A stretch of 39,090 bases of DNA from a bacterium (GTDB lineage: Bacteria > Chloroflexota > Chloroflexia > Chloroflexales > Kallotenuaceae). Both the position numbers and the translations under genes were made by a program. How positions within the stretch are numbered: the first letter of the stretch is position 1; each line of letters begins with the position of its first letter. The stretch lies in contig JADDQF010000154.1 in NCBI GenBank assembly GCA_016781505.1, positions 5,198-44,287 on the forward strand. The letters run 5' to 3'. The notes under the pieces were generated by a model, which was not told the DNA's origin, did not search any database, and worked only from the letters and a program-made list of their open reading frames with translations. Below, piece after piece: positions 16,756 to 25,149 of the stretch.

Positions 16756-17937
16756 TCATGGGTTACTCAGCAGGCTCAATCGCGCTTGCCACTCATCCGT
16801 GGCGAATGCGAGACGGCCACGACAAATGGTAGCCTGCAGCGCGAGTTCGTGATCAAGCAGCAGCAGGTCGGCATCGTAGCCGGGTTGCAGCAAGCCTTTG
16901 CGCGCTGCCACGCCCGCCGAGCAAGCCGGATTAATTGTCGCCATGCCGATGGCACTGGCCAGCGGCAGGTCGGTAAAGCGCAGCACATTGCGCAGGGCTT
17001 GCGCCATCGTCAGCACGCTTCCGGTAATCGTGCCGTCTTGAAGGCGGGCAACTCCCGCGACAACCTCGGCCGGTTGACCGCCAAAGGAAAAGCGGATATT
17101 ACCCATTCCGGCACAGGCCAGGGCATCCGTCACCAGCACAGTGCGCTGGGGTCCGAGGGCGCGCACCAGCACACGCGCGGCTGCTGGGTGTACATGCACG
17201 CCGTCGGCAATCAGCTCGCCTCGCACCTCGTCCGCCTCCACAATCGCGCCTAAGGGTCCTGGCTCGCGATGCAGCAGCGGCCGCATCGCATTGAAGCAGT
17301 GCGTCGCGTGCGTGATGCCGAGCTTGAGCGCCGCTTGCGCCTGCTCGTAGTTCACGTCGGTATGGCCGATGCTGATCGTCACACCTGCGGCCCGAAGCCG
17401 TTGCATTAGCGCTTCGGCGCCAAGCAGCTCGGGCGCCACGGTGATCAGCTTCAGGTAGCCTTGAGCTACATGGAGCAGCTCCTCCGTCTCCGATTCTGTG
17501 GGGGTTCGGAGCCACACTGGGTCATGGGCGCCGCGCCGCGCCACGCTTATGTACGGGCCTTCCAGGTGAATACCCAGCACTTCCGCGCCCGTCTCGTTTG
17601 ATTCAATCGCAGCGATCACCGACCGCATTTGCGCTCGCGGCAGGCCACCCGGCACGCCAACCACTCCAGCCAGAAACGAGGTAGTACCGGTGCTCGGAGC
17701 CCAATGCGCATACGCTGCAATATCGGCCGGATTTTCAGTATGGAGGTCGTGCATGCCGCCGCCATGCGTATGGACATCGACAAATCCCGGTGCGACGATC
17801 AGGCCGCCGACGTCGATGGAGGTGCTATCCGCAGGCAGCGCATCACCTACGATCCGCGAGTCCGCAAACGAGAGTGGAGAGTCCGCACGTTCGCCGGTGG
17901 CGTCGACCAGCCGACCGCCTGTGAGTGTCACCACCAT
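16756..17937 (-). CDS. nagA: N-acetylglucosamine-6-phosphate deacetylase
   Basis: A 393-residue amidohydrolase that converts GlcNAc-6-phosphate to glucosamine-6-phosphate and acetate in amino-sugar recycling. Metal and substrate residues of the family are present: His56-x-His58 (VDVHTHGGG), Glu126 in GIHLEGPY, His192 in IGHTD, His213 in THCFNAM, His248 in DGVHVHP, and catalytic Asp271 in LVTDALACAG. The usual TINPA motif is near the C-terminus. Start ATG 17937 has AAGGGGGG about ten bases upstream. It follows the SIS-family gene by 36 bases on the same strand, so the two are almost certainly co-transcribed and catalyse successive steps. Confidence 0.93.
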   Translation of the reverse strand: MVVTLTGGRLVDATGERADSPLSFADSRIVGDALPADSTSIDVGGLIVAPGFVDVHTHGGGMHDLHTENPADIAAYAHWAPSTGTTSFLAGVVGVPGGLPRAQMRSVIAAIESNETGAEVLGIHLEGPYISVARRGAHDPVWLRTPTESETEELLHVAQGYLKLITVAPELLGAEALMQRLRAAGVTISIGHTDVNYEQAQAALKLGITHATHCFNAMRPLLHREPGPLGAIVEADEVRGELIADGVHVHPAAARVLVRALGPQRTVLVTDALACAGMGNIRFSFGGQPAEVVAGVARLQDGTITGSVLTMAQALRNVLRFTDLPLASAIGMATINPACSAGVAARKGLLQPGYDADLLLLDHELALQATICRGRLAFATDEWQARLSLLSNP

Positions 17938-17973
17938 GGTCGATTGCCCCCCTTGTTTGGTTCACCCGTTTAG

Positions 17974-19008
17974 CTAAACAGTACGCGTCACCTTCTGCAG
18001 ACCGCGGGGACGATCAGGATCAACACCTTTCGCGCGGGCAAGGTTCATTGCCAGCACCTGACCGGGCACGATCGCCGCTATTGGGCTGAGCCACTCGGGA
18101 ACGGCCGGCGGCAATGGCAGCACTGTGGTAGCGAGCGCCTGCGCTTCAGCAACATCCGATGCGACCAACAGCTCAGCTCCTTGCATTTGTAAGTCTTGCG
18201 CCAGCTGCAGCATATCGCTAAAGACCGCGCCCTGCGGCATGATCAACAACACCGGCATGCCGTCAGCTATCGTAGCGATCGGCCCGTGCCGAAAGTCGGC
18301 GGATGAGTAGGCACTAGCCATAACATAGGTGAGCTCTTTGAGCTTCAGCGCCAGTTCGAGCGCGGTGGCATAATTGTAGCCCCGGCCAATCAGCACGCAG
18401 TGCTCCATGTAGCGGTAGCGCTCGGCTTGTTGCGCCAGGTCGTCCACGCCACCCAACACGGCTGAAAGCACGTCAGGCATGCGCTCAAGCTCAGTCCAGC
18501 GCTCCGGTTGGCCATGCCACGCAGCCGCGAGCAGCGCGATTGTGGCAAGCTGAGCAGTATATGTTTTGGTTGCCGCCACGCTTCTTTCAACGCCCGCGTG
18601 CAGCTCAATCACATGGTCGGCCGCCGCCGCTAGCGGTGATGAGCCGTCATTGGTAATCGCCAAGGTGGGACGACCCTGCCGTTTGCCTTCCTCCACCACG
18701 GCCACAATGTCAGGCGATTGGCCGGATTGCGAAATGCCGACCACCAGCGCCTCGTCCAAACGAGGTGGCGTGTGGTACAACGTGTGGAGCGCCGGGGTTG
18801 CCAGGGCAACCGGATGTCCAGTCAGCGCTGCCCACGCATATTTCGCGTAGGTTGCCGCGTGATCGGAGGTGCCGCGCGCCGCAATCAGGGCGTAGGCAAA
18901 CGGCGGCAGATCGGCAACAATCCGGCGGACTCGCGCTCCCTCTTGCGCGATCAGGCCGGCAAGCACATCGGGTTGGCTCCTGATCTCTTCGTCAAGCAAC
19001 ACGCTCAT
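17974..19008 (-). CDS. SIS-domain glucosamine-6-phosphate deaminase (NagB-II/GlmS isomerase-like)
   Basis: A 344-residue protein with two sugar-isomerase (SIS) domains and no glutaminase domain. Phosphosugar-binding motifs are ARGTSDHAATYAKY, GISQSGQSPD and VAATKTYTAQLA in the first SIS domain. The second has ELALKLKELTYVMASAYSSA and FRHGPIA, and the C-terminus DRPRGLQKVTRTV matches the end of GlmS. Lacking the amidotransferase half, it should run towards fructose-6-phosphate and ammonia, as SIS-type glucosamine-6-phosphate deaminases do. It probably uses the product of the adjacent NagA. An AgaS-like galactosamine role is an alternative. The ribosome site is weak (AAAGGAACGATCGC before ATG 19008). 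Confidence 0.8.
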   Translation of the reverse strand: MSVLLDEEIRSQPDVLAGLIAQEGARVRRIVADLPPFAYALIAARGTSDHAATYAKYAWAALTGHPVALATPALHTLYHTPPRLDEALVVGISQSGQSPDIVAVVEEGKRQGRPTLAITNDGSSPLAAAADHVIELHAGVERSVAATKTYTAQLATIALLAAAWHGQPERWTELERMPDVLSAVLGGVDDLAQQAERYRYMEHCVLIGRGYNYATALELALKLKELTYVMASAYSSADFRHGPIATIADGMPVLLIMPQGAVFSDMLQLAQDLQMQGAELLVASDVAEAQALATTVLPLPPAVPEWLSPIAAIVPGQVLAMNLARAKGVDPDRPRGLQKVTRTV

Positions 19009-19130
19009 GCGATCGTTCCTTTACAGCACAGCATTCCTGGCATTGCCTGCGGGGCAGGCCCGAGCCAATAACGGGATCGAGCTGTACAGCGACACACAGC
19101 CCAGCCTGGCCCTGCCACAGGCTTCATGAT

Positions 19131-19141
19131 CGTTGACAACG
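19131..19141 (-). promoter_or_regulatory. Short palindrome upstream of the amino-sugar operon
   Basis: CGTTGACAACG is a perfect inverted repeat (5+1+5) about 125 bases upstream of the SIS gene, with a related half site GTTGATCGG about 20 bases further. It could be an operator for the nag genes. No promoter boxes nearby are convincing and no regulator gene is adjacent. Confidence 0.2.
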
Positions 19142-19227
19142 ATAAGTCATTGTTGATCGGAAACGACCTTGGCTGCAACCTGGCGCGGCCTTGTGCTGTG
19201 ACTGACCGCTTCGGCCGCCGAGGATGC

Positions 19228-19809
19228 CTATGAATGAGGCGGTTCAGCCTCCAGCACTCGGCCCAGAACAAGCAGCGCCTTTAAGATTGCCGCAACCATC
19301 ACTGCTGAGGTAATCTCGTCTGCCCGAATCATCTGGAGCGCCCTGGCAATGGGTACGCGCTCATAGCGCACGAACTCGGTCGCATCCTGATGCTGCTCAG
19401 TTACTGGTCGGACATTGAGCGCCAGGAAGCAATGCGTGGTCTTCTTGATCCGGTGTGGTGCGTCGTGCAGCGGACCAATGCCTTGCCACTCCGCCGCGGC
19501 GTAGCCTGTTTCCTCCGCCAACTCTTTTTTTGCCCGTTCAAGCAGATCGGTCTCACCGTCCTCCACAAAGCCAGCCGGTAGCTCATACACCAGCGCCTCG
19601 ATGCCGGGGCGGTATTGCCGTACCAGCAGCATATCTTGCTGTGGAGTTAACGCCACGATCACCACGCCATCGCGCTCACGCAGCGCATGATACTTGTCCA
19701 AGCGCGAGCCGTCCGGCAGCTCATACTGATTTTCGTACACCTCCAGCCAGGGATCAGTCACCACCACCTGCTGATCAACGAGTCGCCATGTATCGTCATG
19801 CTGCGCCAT
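19228..19809 (-). CDS. NUDIX hydrolase, ADP-ribose pyrophosphatase-like
   Basis: A 193-residue NUDIX hydrolase, the size of ADP-ribose pyrophosphatases (NudF type). The start ATG 19809 (MAQHDDTWRLVDQQVV) has GGAGGCGGAG immediately before it; the longer frame to 19971 would run into the divergent intergenic region. The Nudix box reads GFVEDGETDLLERAKKELAE followed by ETGY. Compared with GX5EX7REUXEEXGU it has Lys for the first Arg and one extra residue between the first Glu and the KE pair. The segment LVRQYRPGIEALVYELPAG upstream of the box is typical of ADP-sugar pyrophosphatases. Its role would be housekeeping removal of ADP-ribose or nucleotide sugars. It lies 219 bases upstream of the SIS gene on the same strand. 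Confidence 0.8.
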   Translation of the reverse strand: MAQHDDTWRLVDQQVVVTDPWLEVYENQYELPDGSRLDKYHALRERDGVVIVALTPQQDMLLVRQYRPGIEALVYELPAGFVEDGETDLLERAKKELAEETGYAAAEWQGIGPLHDAPHRIKKTTHCFLALNVRPVTEQHQDATEFVRYERVPIARALQMIRADEITSAVMVAAILKALLVLGRVLEAEPPHS

Positions 19810-19966
19810 GCTCCGCCTCCATCCACTTGCTGCCCTGCTTGCTTTTGGCGACGAAACGTACAGCAAATTGGAGGCCGTTAACAGTAGCGCTCCGTATGCG
19901 TGGCACACCACTTGCCAAATTGCCGCGGTGGTCGGTATGGCACGAGAGTTATGCGCAGGTGTACTT

Positions 19967-19983
19967 GACAAGCAGGGCTTGTC
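19967..19983. promoter_or_regulatory. Palindrome in the divergent esterase/NUDIX intergenic region
   Basis: GACAAGCAGGGCTTGTC is a perfect 7+3+7 inverted repeat, overlapping a TTGACA (19965-19970) that could be a -35 box for the esterase. No good -10 box was found at normal spacing. It is placed centrally between the divergent starts at 19809 and 20078, where an operator would be expected. Confidence 0.3.
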
Positions 19984-20077
19984 GGTCTCCGCTAGGCAAC
20001 GGCAGTCGACACGATCTTGTTCGGTTAAGGCGCGCCGGCATCCGAAGAACCAGGCCGCATCGATCAGCGAGGAATAT

Positions 20078-21217
20078 ATGCTACGTGCAGGTCAACAAGT
20101 CCTGCTTATGAATACATCAGGTCAAGTCTGTCATTTGGAAGGTCAGGCCGTATCACCCGGCGAATTTATCGAAGTGGTATTGGACACAGAATTTGATCCA
20201 CTCAACGGCGCTGCAGCGCAGGGACATGGGCCTTGGAGCGCGATCGGCTGGACATCCGAGGAGATCAAGCAGGTCGCGCGGGAAATTCGCTACCGCGGCT
20301 CGCGCAGCGTGGTGTGGGACAAGGCCCGGCTAGGAGCGGGATGGCAAGATTATGTCGAGCATCGGGGTGACACCGAGCATACCGTGGTAGGCACGGTCAA
20401 AGTGCTGCCGAACGTGTGGAGTCCACAGCTGGGCAACCAACGGGATATTCTGGTCTACCTGCCGCCCTCCTATGAACAGGGCGACAAGCACTATCCCGTC
20501 ATCTACATGCACGACGGTCAGAATTTATTTGACGAAACCACCAGCTTCGGCTGTGAGTGGCGCGTCGACGAGACCTTGGAAGCGGCGAGCGCGGCGGGGG
20601 TGGAGGCGGTCATTGTCGGCATCCCGAATATGTGCGAAGAACGGCTCGCCGAGTACAGTCCGTTTGCAGATCCCGGTCATGGCGGTGGCCGAGGCGCGGC
20701 CTACCTGGCGTTTATCGTCGAAACAGTCAAGCCGCGCATCGATCAGGATTTTCGGACGCTGTCCGACCGCGAACATACCGGGATTCTTGGCTCGTCCATG
20801 GGAGGTTTGATCAGCCTGTACGCATTCTTCCGCCACAGCGAGACCTTCGGCTTTGCCGGCGTGATGAGTCCAGCCTTGTGGTTCGGCGAGCGGGCCATTT
20901 TTGGGATCGTCGAACACGCGCCGTATGTGACAGGCAAGCTATACCTCGATGTCGGCACGCGGGAAGGAACGTCCACGGTTGGGGATACCCGCGAAATGTA
21001 CGAGCTATTGCAGCGCAAAGGCTACCACAGCCCGCACCAGTTGTTCTACCTGGAAGAGCAAGAGGCTGAGCACTGCGAGGCGGCGTGGGCTGGACGGTTG
21101 AGCAACGCGGTACAGTGGCTGCTGGCAACCACCGAGCGCCTTGAACTGCCGTACAGCGTTAACCGAGGCAGCCGATTGTTGGGGAACGACCGTCCAACGG
21201 TGGCAGCCCGCCGCTAA
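20078..21217 (+). CDS. Putative alpha/beta-hydrolase esterase (esterase D / PF00756 type)
   Basis: A 379-residue protein. The N-terminal 115 residues are a non-catalytic region without a recognised motif. From about 120 an esterase fold of the Fes/esterase D type begins (RDILVYLPPSYEQGDKHYPV, then MHDGQNLFDE). The nucleophile elbow GSSMGG places Ser240. Asp291 (YLDVGTREG) and His332 (EAEHCEAAW) are reasonable triad partners. No signal peptide is visible, so a cytoplasmic enzyme is likely. ATG 20078 has CGAGGA close upstream, while the frame is open back to 19808 through the intergenic region. The substrate could be a carbohydrate ester or siderophore-like ester; nothing nearby fixes it. Confidence 0.75.
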   Translation: MLRAGQQVLLMNTSGQVCHLEGQAVSPGEFIEVVLDTEFDPLNGAAAQGHGPWSAIGWTSEEIKQVAREIRYRGSRSVVWDKARLGAGWQDYVEHRGDTEHTVVGTVKVLPNVWSPQLGNQRDILVYLPPSYEQGDKHYPVIYMHDGQNLFDETTSFGCEWRVDETLEAASAAGVEAVIVGIPNMCEERLAEYSPFADPGHGGGRGAAYLAFIVETVKPRIDQDFRTLSDREHTGILGSSMGGLISLYAFFRHSETFGFAGVMSPALWFGERAIFGIVEHAPYVTGKLYLDVGTREGTSTVGDTREMYELLQRKGYHSPHQLFYLEEQEAEHCEAAWAGRLSNAVQWLLATTERLELPYSVNRGSRLLGNDRPTVAARR

Positions 21218-21246
21218 CTCCGGTTGCCTTGGCGTAACCAACAACA

Positions 21247-21285
21247 TCACCCGGCTGAGGTGACGCACAACCTCAGTCCGGGTGA
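21247..21285. terminator. Hairpin after the esterase gene
   Basis: TCACCCGGCTGAGGT (21247-21261) pairs with 21270-21285 over 15 base pairs with one bulged T and an 8-base loop. It lies 30 bases after the esterase stop, before the convergent KaiC-like gene. No T-tract follows. Confidence 0.7.
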
Positions 21286-21585
21286 ACACATTTAAGTGTA
21301 CCACTATCCCCAACGATGCGACCGCTGCATGCTGCGCCGAAAAAAGGAGTATTTTTAGCCTTTCAAGAGGACAAGGCCAAAACTTAATCAAGGGAGCCGA
21401 CGTTCTAGATGGCATGGACACGGTGTTACCGATGACGCACTCGGCAACATCGTGTCCCGCGCGTTACCCGGTACCGTCAGCTGCTCCTCCGCCTGCAGCA
21501 TCAGCGGATGCAGCCGTGGGCACTGCCAGCAGAGCGCGCATAACGCCGGACCAGCCGTGCCCAAGGATTGCCCTACAGCTTTTTG
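21286..21585. other. Non-coding interval between convergent genes
   Basis: About 300 bases between the esterase hairpin and the stop of the KaiC-like gene. Open frames here on both strands have no ribosome site at their starts and an unstructured composition. An AAAAAAGGAG at about 21341 is not followed by a start codon. I see no supported gene. Confidence 0.5.
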
Positions 21586-23100
21586 TCATGCATCTGGCGG
21601 GACGCTTGAACTCCCACCACCAGCGCTAGCCGACGTTTCGGAGCTTACCGAGACATGGCGGGCCGTGCCGGTTAACATTCTGTCGACGTTGCGGATAGCG
21701 GAGCCGATCGCAATGCCCTGAGATCCAATCACAAATTCACGGATCGTTGGGTCGTATCCTCCATCCCGAATTTTAACGATTGATATCAACCGCTGTACGG
21801 TGGAGCCTAACTCAACCGAACGCAAAAAAAGGATGTTTTCGGCAATCGGAGAAACAATCGGAATCGGCAGATCGACCTGTGGACCAACGAGCTGGCGCAA
21901 CTCGGCAGACAGGAAGGTGGTCACCTGTTGCGCTCGCAGTTCATTCGATAACGCCATCAATACTTGGCCTATGCGCTCGGGATACATCACATGCTGAAAC
22001 GCATCGATGCCATCTAGGAAAAGCCGGCGCACTCGCAGCCGCCGCACCAATTGCAGCAGACGATCTACCTGAAAATCAAGTAGCCCTTCAACTAGGCTGA
22101 TCCACTCCACCTCGATTTGACCGGCAGCTTTTTTGGCCGAAAAGTCCAGGCCTACGCGATCCGCTTTGGCAATCAGCCGATCCGGCGTCTCGTACAGGCC
22201 GAAATAGAGGGCAGGTTCGCCCAAGCGCGCCCCAGCCGCCAGAAAATGTAAGCCAAGGATTGTTTTACCACTGCCCGGTGTGCCAAGCAGCATGGTTGTG
22301 GAACCTGCAAAGACCCCGCCCTGCAACATCGTGTCTAGTCCCGCGATATCAAAGGCTAGCCGCGCGTGACTGGCTGCTACCGGTTTGGAAGGAGTTGCCA
22401 ACACCGCTTCGGTCCGTGGATAGACGGTGATGCCGTCATCGCCCACCACAAAGATGTGCTTACCCGGGATGAATGCACTGCCACGGATCTTGCCGACTTC
22501 CAACAGCCGAACCGTGCGCAAGCCGACCGCATCGGTTCGCAAATAAATCACACCGTCAACGATCGTTTCTTCATAATTGGTCGGCGGTGGGCTGGCAGGA
22601 CCAAGCAAAATCAGAGTGCAACCGCTCGACTCGGTGTACGCGTGCAGCGCATGCAAGGCTTCTTTGACCAGCTGCCCATTACCACCGTGCGCCTTGAAAT
22701 TTTCCAGGCCATCGATCACCAACAAGCTAGCCCGTTGGTCGCGAATAATCCGCTGAACGTACTGGACAAAATCGCGCGCTGTTCCACTTTGTTGAGCACT
22801 TGTGCCACTGAAATATTGCAGCGCATCGCCGACATGCTCGGGCGCGAAAAAGCTGAATCCCGACAAGTGGGCCAGCATCCGGCTATGATGCTCGGTCTGT
22901 AACGTAATATATATAGCCCGTCCACCTCCGGTAACATGCGCAAAACACATTTGATTGGCCAGGGTCGTTTTGCCAGTGCCGGGTGCGCCGGCAACGAAGT
23001 ACATCCCTCCCCGGAACAAGCCTCCGCGCAACACAACATCCAGCCCCGCAATACCAGTCGACATTCGGTGCAAGGAATACGTTGATAGCTGCGAGCTCAT
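21586..23100 (-). CDS. KaiC-like double-lobed RecA-family ATPase
   Basis: A 504-residue protein with two tandem KaiC/RadA-like ATPase lobes. Lobe 1 has Walker A GAPGTGKT (38-45) and Walker B LLVIDGLENF; lobe 2 has Walker A GTPGSGKT (about 273-280) and Walker B LFLDGIDAF. Cyanobacterial KaiC has a Glu-Glu pair after the third strand in each lobe. Here lobe 1 has Thr69-Glu70 and lobe 2 has Glu304-Thr305, so each lobe keeps one Glu. The region matching the KaiC phosphosites reads PIVSPIAEN, with Pro where the threonine would be, so a clock-type phosphorylation cycle is unlikely. No kaiA, kaiB or kinase gene is nearby. GAGG lies seven bases before ATG 23100. A 35-residue Ser/Thr-rich tail follows the second lobe. 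Likely a signalling ATPase of unknown partner. Confidence 0.85.
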   Translation of the reverse strand: MSSQLSTYSLHRMSTGIAGLDVVLRGGLFRGGMYFVAGAPGTGKTTLANQMCFAHVTGGGRAIYITLQTEHHSRMLAHLSGFSFFAPEHVGDALQYFSGTSAQQSGTARDFVQYVQRIIRDQRASLLVIDGLENFKAHGGNGQLVKEALHALHAYTESSGCTLILLGPASPPPTNYEETIVDGVIYLRTDAVGLRTVRLLEVGKIRGSAFIPGKHIFVVGDDGITVYPRTEAVLATPSKPVAASHARLAFDIAGLDTMLQGGVFAGSTTMLLGTPGSGKTILGLHFLAAGARLGEPALYFGLYETPDRLIAKADRVGLDFSAKKAAGQIEVEWISLVEGLLDFQVDRLLQLVRRLRVRRLFLDGIDAFQHVMYPERIGQVLMALSNELRAQQVTTFLSAELRQLVGPQVDLPIPIVSPIAENILFLRSVELGSTVQRLISIVKIRDGGYDPTIREFVIGSQGIAIGSAIRNVDRMLTGTARHVSVSSETSASAGGGSSSVPPDA

Positions 23101-23297
23101 GCGCAGGCCTCGTTCGGCGCATCAAGGCGACCGCCGTCTACGATTTCAGCAAACTTCTACGCTTATTTATTCTGATACGGAGGCGGCAACCATAGCGCCG
23201 TTTTCAATCTGTTGTACGTGAATGCAGTCTGGTGGTGTTAACTCGCTTGATGCACGACGCCGGGGATCATCAGGTGACTGCCGCGTCATGCCGAATA

Positions 23298-23320
23298 GGA
23301 TCGCTTGTTTGGGGCGATCC
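23298..23320 (-). terminator. Hairpin downstream of modB
   Basis: GGATCGC (23298-23304) pairs perfectly with GCGATCC (23314-23320) around a 9-base loop. On the minus strand it begins 13 bases after the modB stop, a normal place for a terminator, though no T-rich run follows. Confidence 0.5.
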
Positions 23321-23333
23321 GGACGGCTGCTGC

Positions 23334-24188
23334 TTACAACGATCCGGATGGAACCGATTGGGCCAGAATGCGCTTCACAACAAACAGTACGGCAAACGAG
23401 GTGGCCAACAGGATCACCGACAACGTGAGCGCCACACCTAAATCCAGCTCAAATCCAAGGTAAATTGCCAACGGCATTGTTTGAGTTCGGCCGGGTAAGT
23501 TACCGGCAAAAATGATTGTAGCACCAAACTCGCCCAATGCGCGAGCCCATGTCATGACAAGCCCGCCCAGCAACATGGTGCGGGATAACGGCACCGTCAC
23601 CAACCGAAAAACCTGCAGCGGCGATGCGCCGTCAATCGCGGCGGCCTGCTCCAGCTCACGCTCAACACGGGCAAACGCGCCCATAGCAGCCTTGACATAG
23701 AACGGCGCAGCCACAAACGTTTGGGCCAGGACCACCGCTGCCGAAGTAAACGCAAGCGAAACTCCCCATTCGGCCAGGTATTGGCCCACCAGGCCCCGCC
23801 GTCCAAAGGTGATGAGCAGGGCAATACCCGCAACGGATGGGGGCAAGACCATCGGCAGATCAATCAGCGTATCAAGCACACCGCGCCCACGAAACGACCA
23901 TCTAGCCAGCAGATAGGCAACGGGTGTGCCGGCGAACAGCGCGATCAACGTTGCAAGGCTGGCGGTTAGCAAGCTTAGGCTGATGGCCTGCACAACGGGC
24001 GGCTCTCCCAGCCGCATTAACACACTCAAAAGATCGATACGCAGCACCAGGGCCACCAAAGGCAGGCACAAGAACAGCAGCAGGGGAGCACTAAGCAGCG
24101 CGAGGGACAGCCACCACGTGCGAACTGGACGGCGGGATGGCAATGCATCGGCCCTCGGTTGTGCGCTCCTGGTCTGTGTTTCTCCCAT
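23334..24188 (-). CDS. modB: Molybdate ABC transporter permease
   Basis: A 284-residue inner-membrane permease of the molybdate/tungstate class. About five to six hydrophobic segments follow a basic N-terminus. LPMVLPPSVAGIALL is characteristic of ModB/CysT-type permeases. The EAA coupling loop reads EQAAAIDGASPLQVFRLVTV, and GEFGATIIFAGN is the usual C-terminal signature. The start ATG at 24188 overlaps the modA stop in a TGATG arrangement, indicating translational coupling. No ModC ATPase gene follows: the next gene in this direction is the unrelated KaiC-like ATPase. The ATPase must be encoded elsewhere or shared with another importer. Confidence 0.88.
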   Translation of the reverse strand: MGETQTRSAQPRADALPSRRPVRTWWLSLALLSAPLLLFLCLPLVALVLRIDLLSVLMRLGEPPVVQAISLSLLTASLATLIALFAGTPVAYLLARWSFRGRGVLDTLIDLPMVLPPSVAGIALLITFGRRGLVGQYLAEWGVSLAFTSAAVVLAQTFVAAPFYVKAAMGAFARVERELEQAAAIDGASPLQVFRLVTVPLSRTMLLGGLVMTWARALGEFGATIIFAGNLPGRTQTMPLAIYLGFELDLGVALTLSVILLATSFAVLFVVKRILAQSVPSGSL

Positions 24189-25135
24189 CACGGCTGCTTC
24201 ACGCTTGACGCGGTGGGCTGCCCAGCGCCATCATCGACGATAAAGCCGTACTTTGCCAGAACATCCTGGCCCTCAGGTGACAGCACATATTCGATGAACT
24301 GGCCGGCCAGCTCCGCATTGGGCGAGTCACTGATCGGCGCGATGGGATAGGCGGCGAGTGTGTTGAGCTCGTCGGGAATATCGATCCGGCCCACCTGGCC
24401 AGCAACCTCAGGCGAAACATCAGAGCTGTACACAACGCCTGCATCCGCTTCACTCAAGGCCACCTTCGTGAGCACAGCCTTGACATTCTCCTCGTATGAA
24501 ACGACATTGCCCAGCACGCTCTGCTTGTAGGCGGCCGAGTACTCCGGCAGCTCCGACGCTTTAGTGAGAAAGTCCAGCGCGTACTCTCCCACCGGCACAG
24601 CTTCGGCTGCCAGTACCAGCTTAACGTTTGGCTTGGCCAGGTCTTGCAGCTGCGTCAGCTGGGCGGGATTATCCTGGGGGTAGATTACCACGAGCCGGTT
24701 ACGCGCAAAGATCTGCTGCGTCCCTGCGCCGACACGCCCGGCCTCAATCGCTACCGCCAGCTGCCGTTGATTCGCAGACGCAAATATATCAGCCGCCGCC
24801 CCTTCCTTGATCTGCTGGGCTAGCTGTTGCGATCCCGCAAAGTTAAGCCGCAGCATGGCAGTGTTGGCGGACTCGAACTGCTTGGCAAGCTCGGTAAATG
24901 CCCCGGCCAGTGATGCGGCGGCAAAGACGTTGAGCGCCCCTGTATTTCCTGCCGGTGTGGCTGGGCTAGGTACCGACTGTGTGTCGGCAGCTGCGCTGGC
25001 TTGGCCGACCGAAGCCACTGTTTGTGTCGCGTTCATATCAGCGCTTGTAGTGCCTGGCACGCCTTGCGTTGAAGATCCGCAGCTGGCCAAGGTGGCTATC
25101 ACCACCATCACGAACGAACGGGCATACCGTGTCAT
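24188..25135 (-). CDS. modA: Molybdate-binding lipoprotein
   Basis: A 315-residue substrate-binding protein that captures molybdate or tungstate outside the membrane. The signal peptide MTRYARSFVMVVIATLASC ends in a lipobox with Cys19. Residues 20-65 are a Ser/Thr/Ala/Pro-rich linker like that of the YtfQ-like lipoprotein. The binding domain opens with GALNVFAAASLAGAFTELAK, typical of ModA, and contains FAGSQQLAQQIKEGAAADIF, the segment that supplies oxyanion ligands in ModA. Further on, EADAGVVYSSD and the C-terminal LSPEGQDVLAKYGF match the family. GGAG precedes ATG 25135 at five bases. It lies 14 bases after the PadR-type regulator, so the three genes form one operon. ModA versus WtpA/TupA ligand preference is not decidable here. 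Confidence 0.9.
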   Translation of the reverse strand: MTRYARSFVMVVIATLASCGSSTQGVPGTTSADMNATQTVASVGQASAAADTQSVPSPATPAGNTGALNVFAAASLAGAFTELAKQFESANTAMLRLNFAGSQQLAQQIKEGAAADIFASANQRQLAVAIEAGRVGAGTQQIFARNRLVVIYPQDNPAQLTQLQDLAKPNVKLVLAAEAVPVGEYALDFLTKASELPEYSAAYKQSVLGNVVSYEENVKAVLTKVALSEADAGVVYSSDVSPEVAGQVGRIDIPDELNTLAAYPIAPISDSPNAELAGQFIEYVLSPEGQDVLAKYGFIVDDGAGQPTASSVKQP

Positions 25136-25149
25136 ACAGTCTCCGTAGC

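Noticed and set aside
21282-21629. A 115-codon plus-strand open frame between convergent genes
   Set aside because: No ribosome site, Cys- and Pro-rich arbitrary composition, overlaps the end of the KaiC-like gene, and starts next to the esterase terminator.
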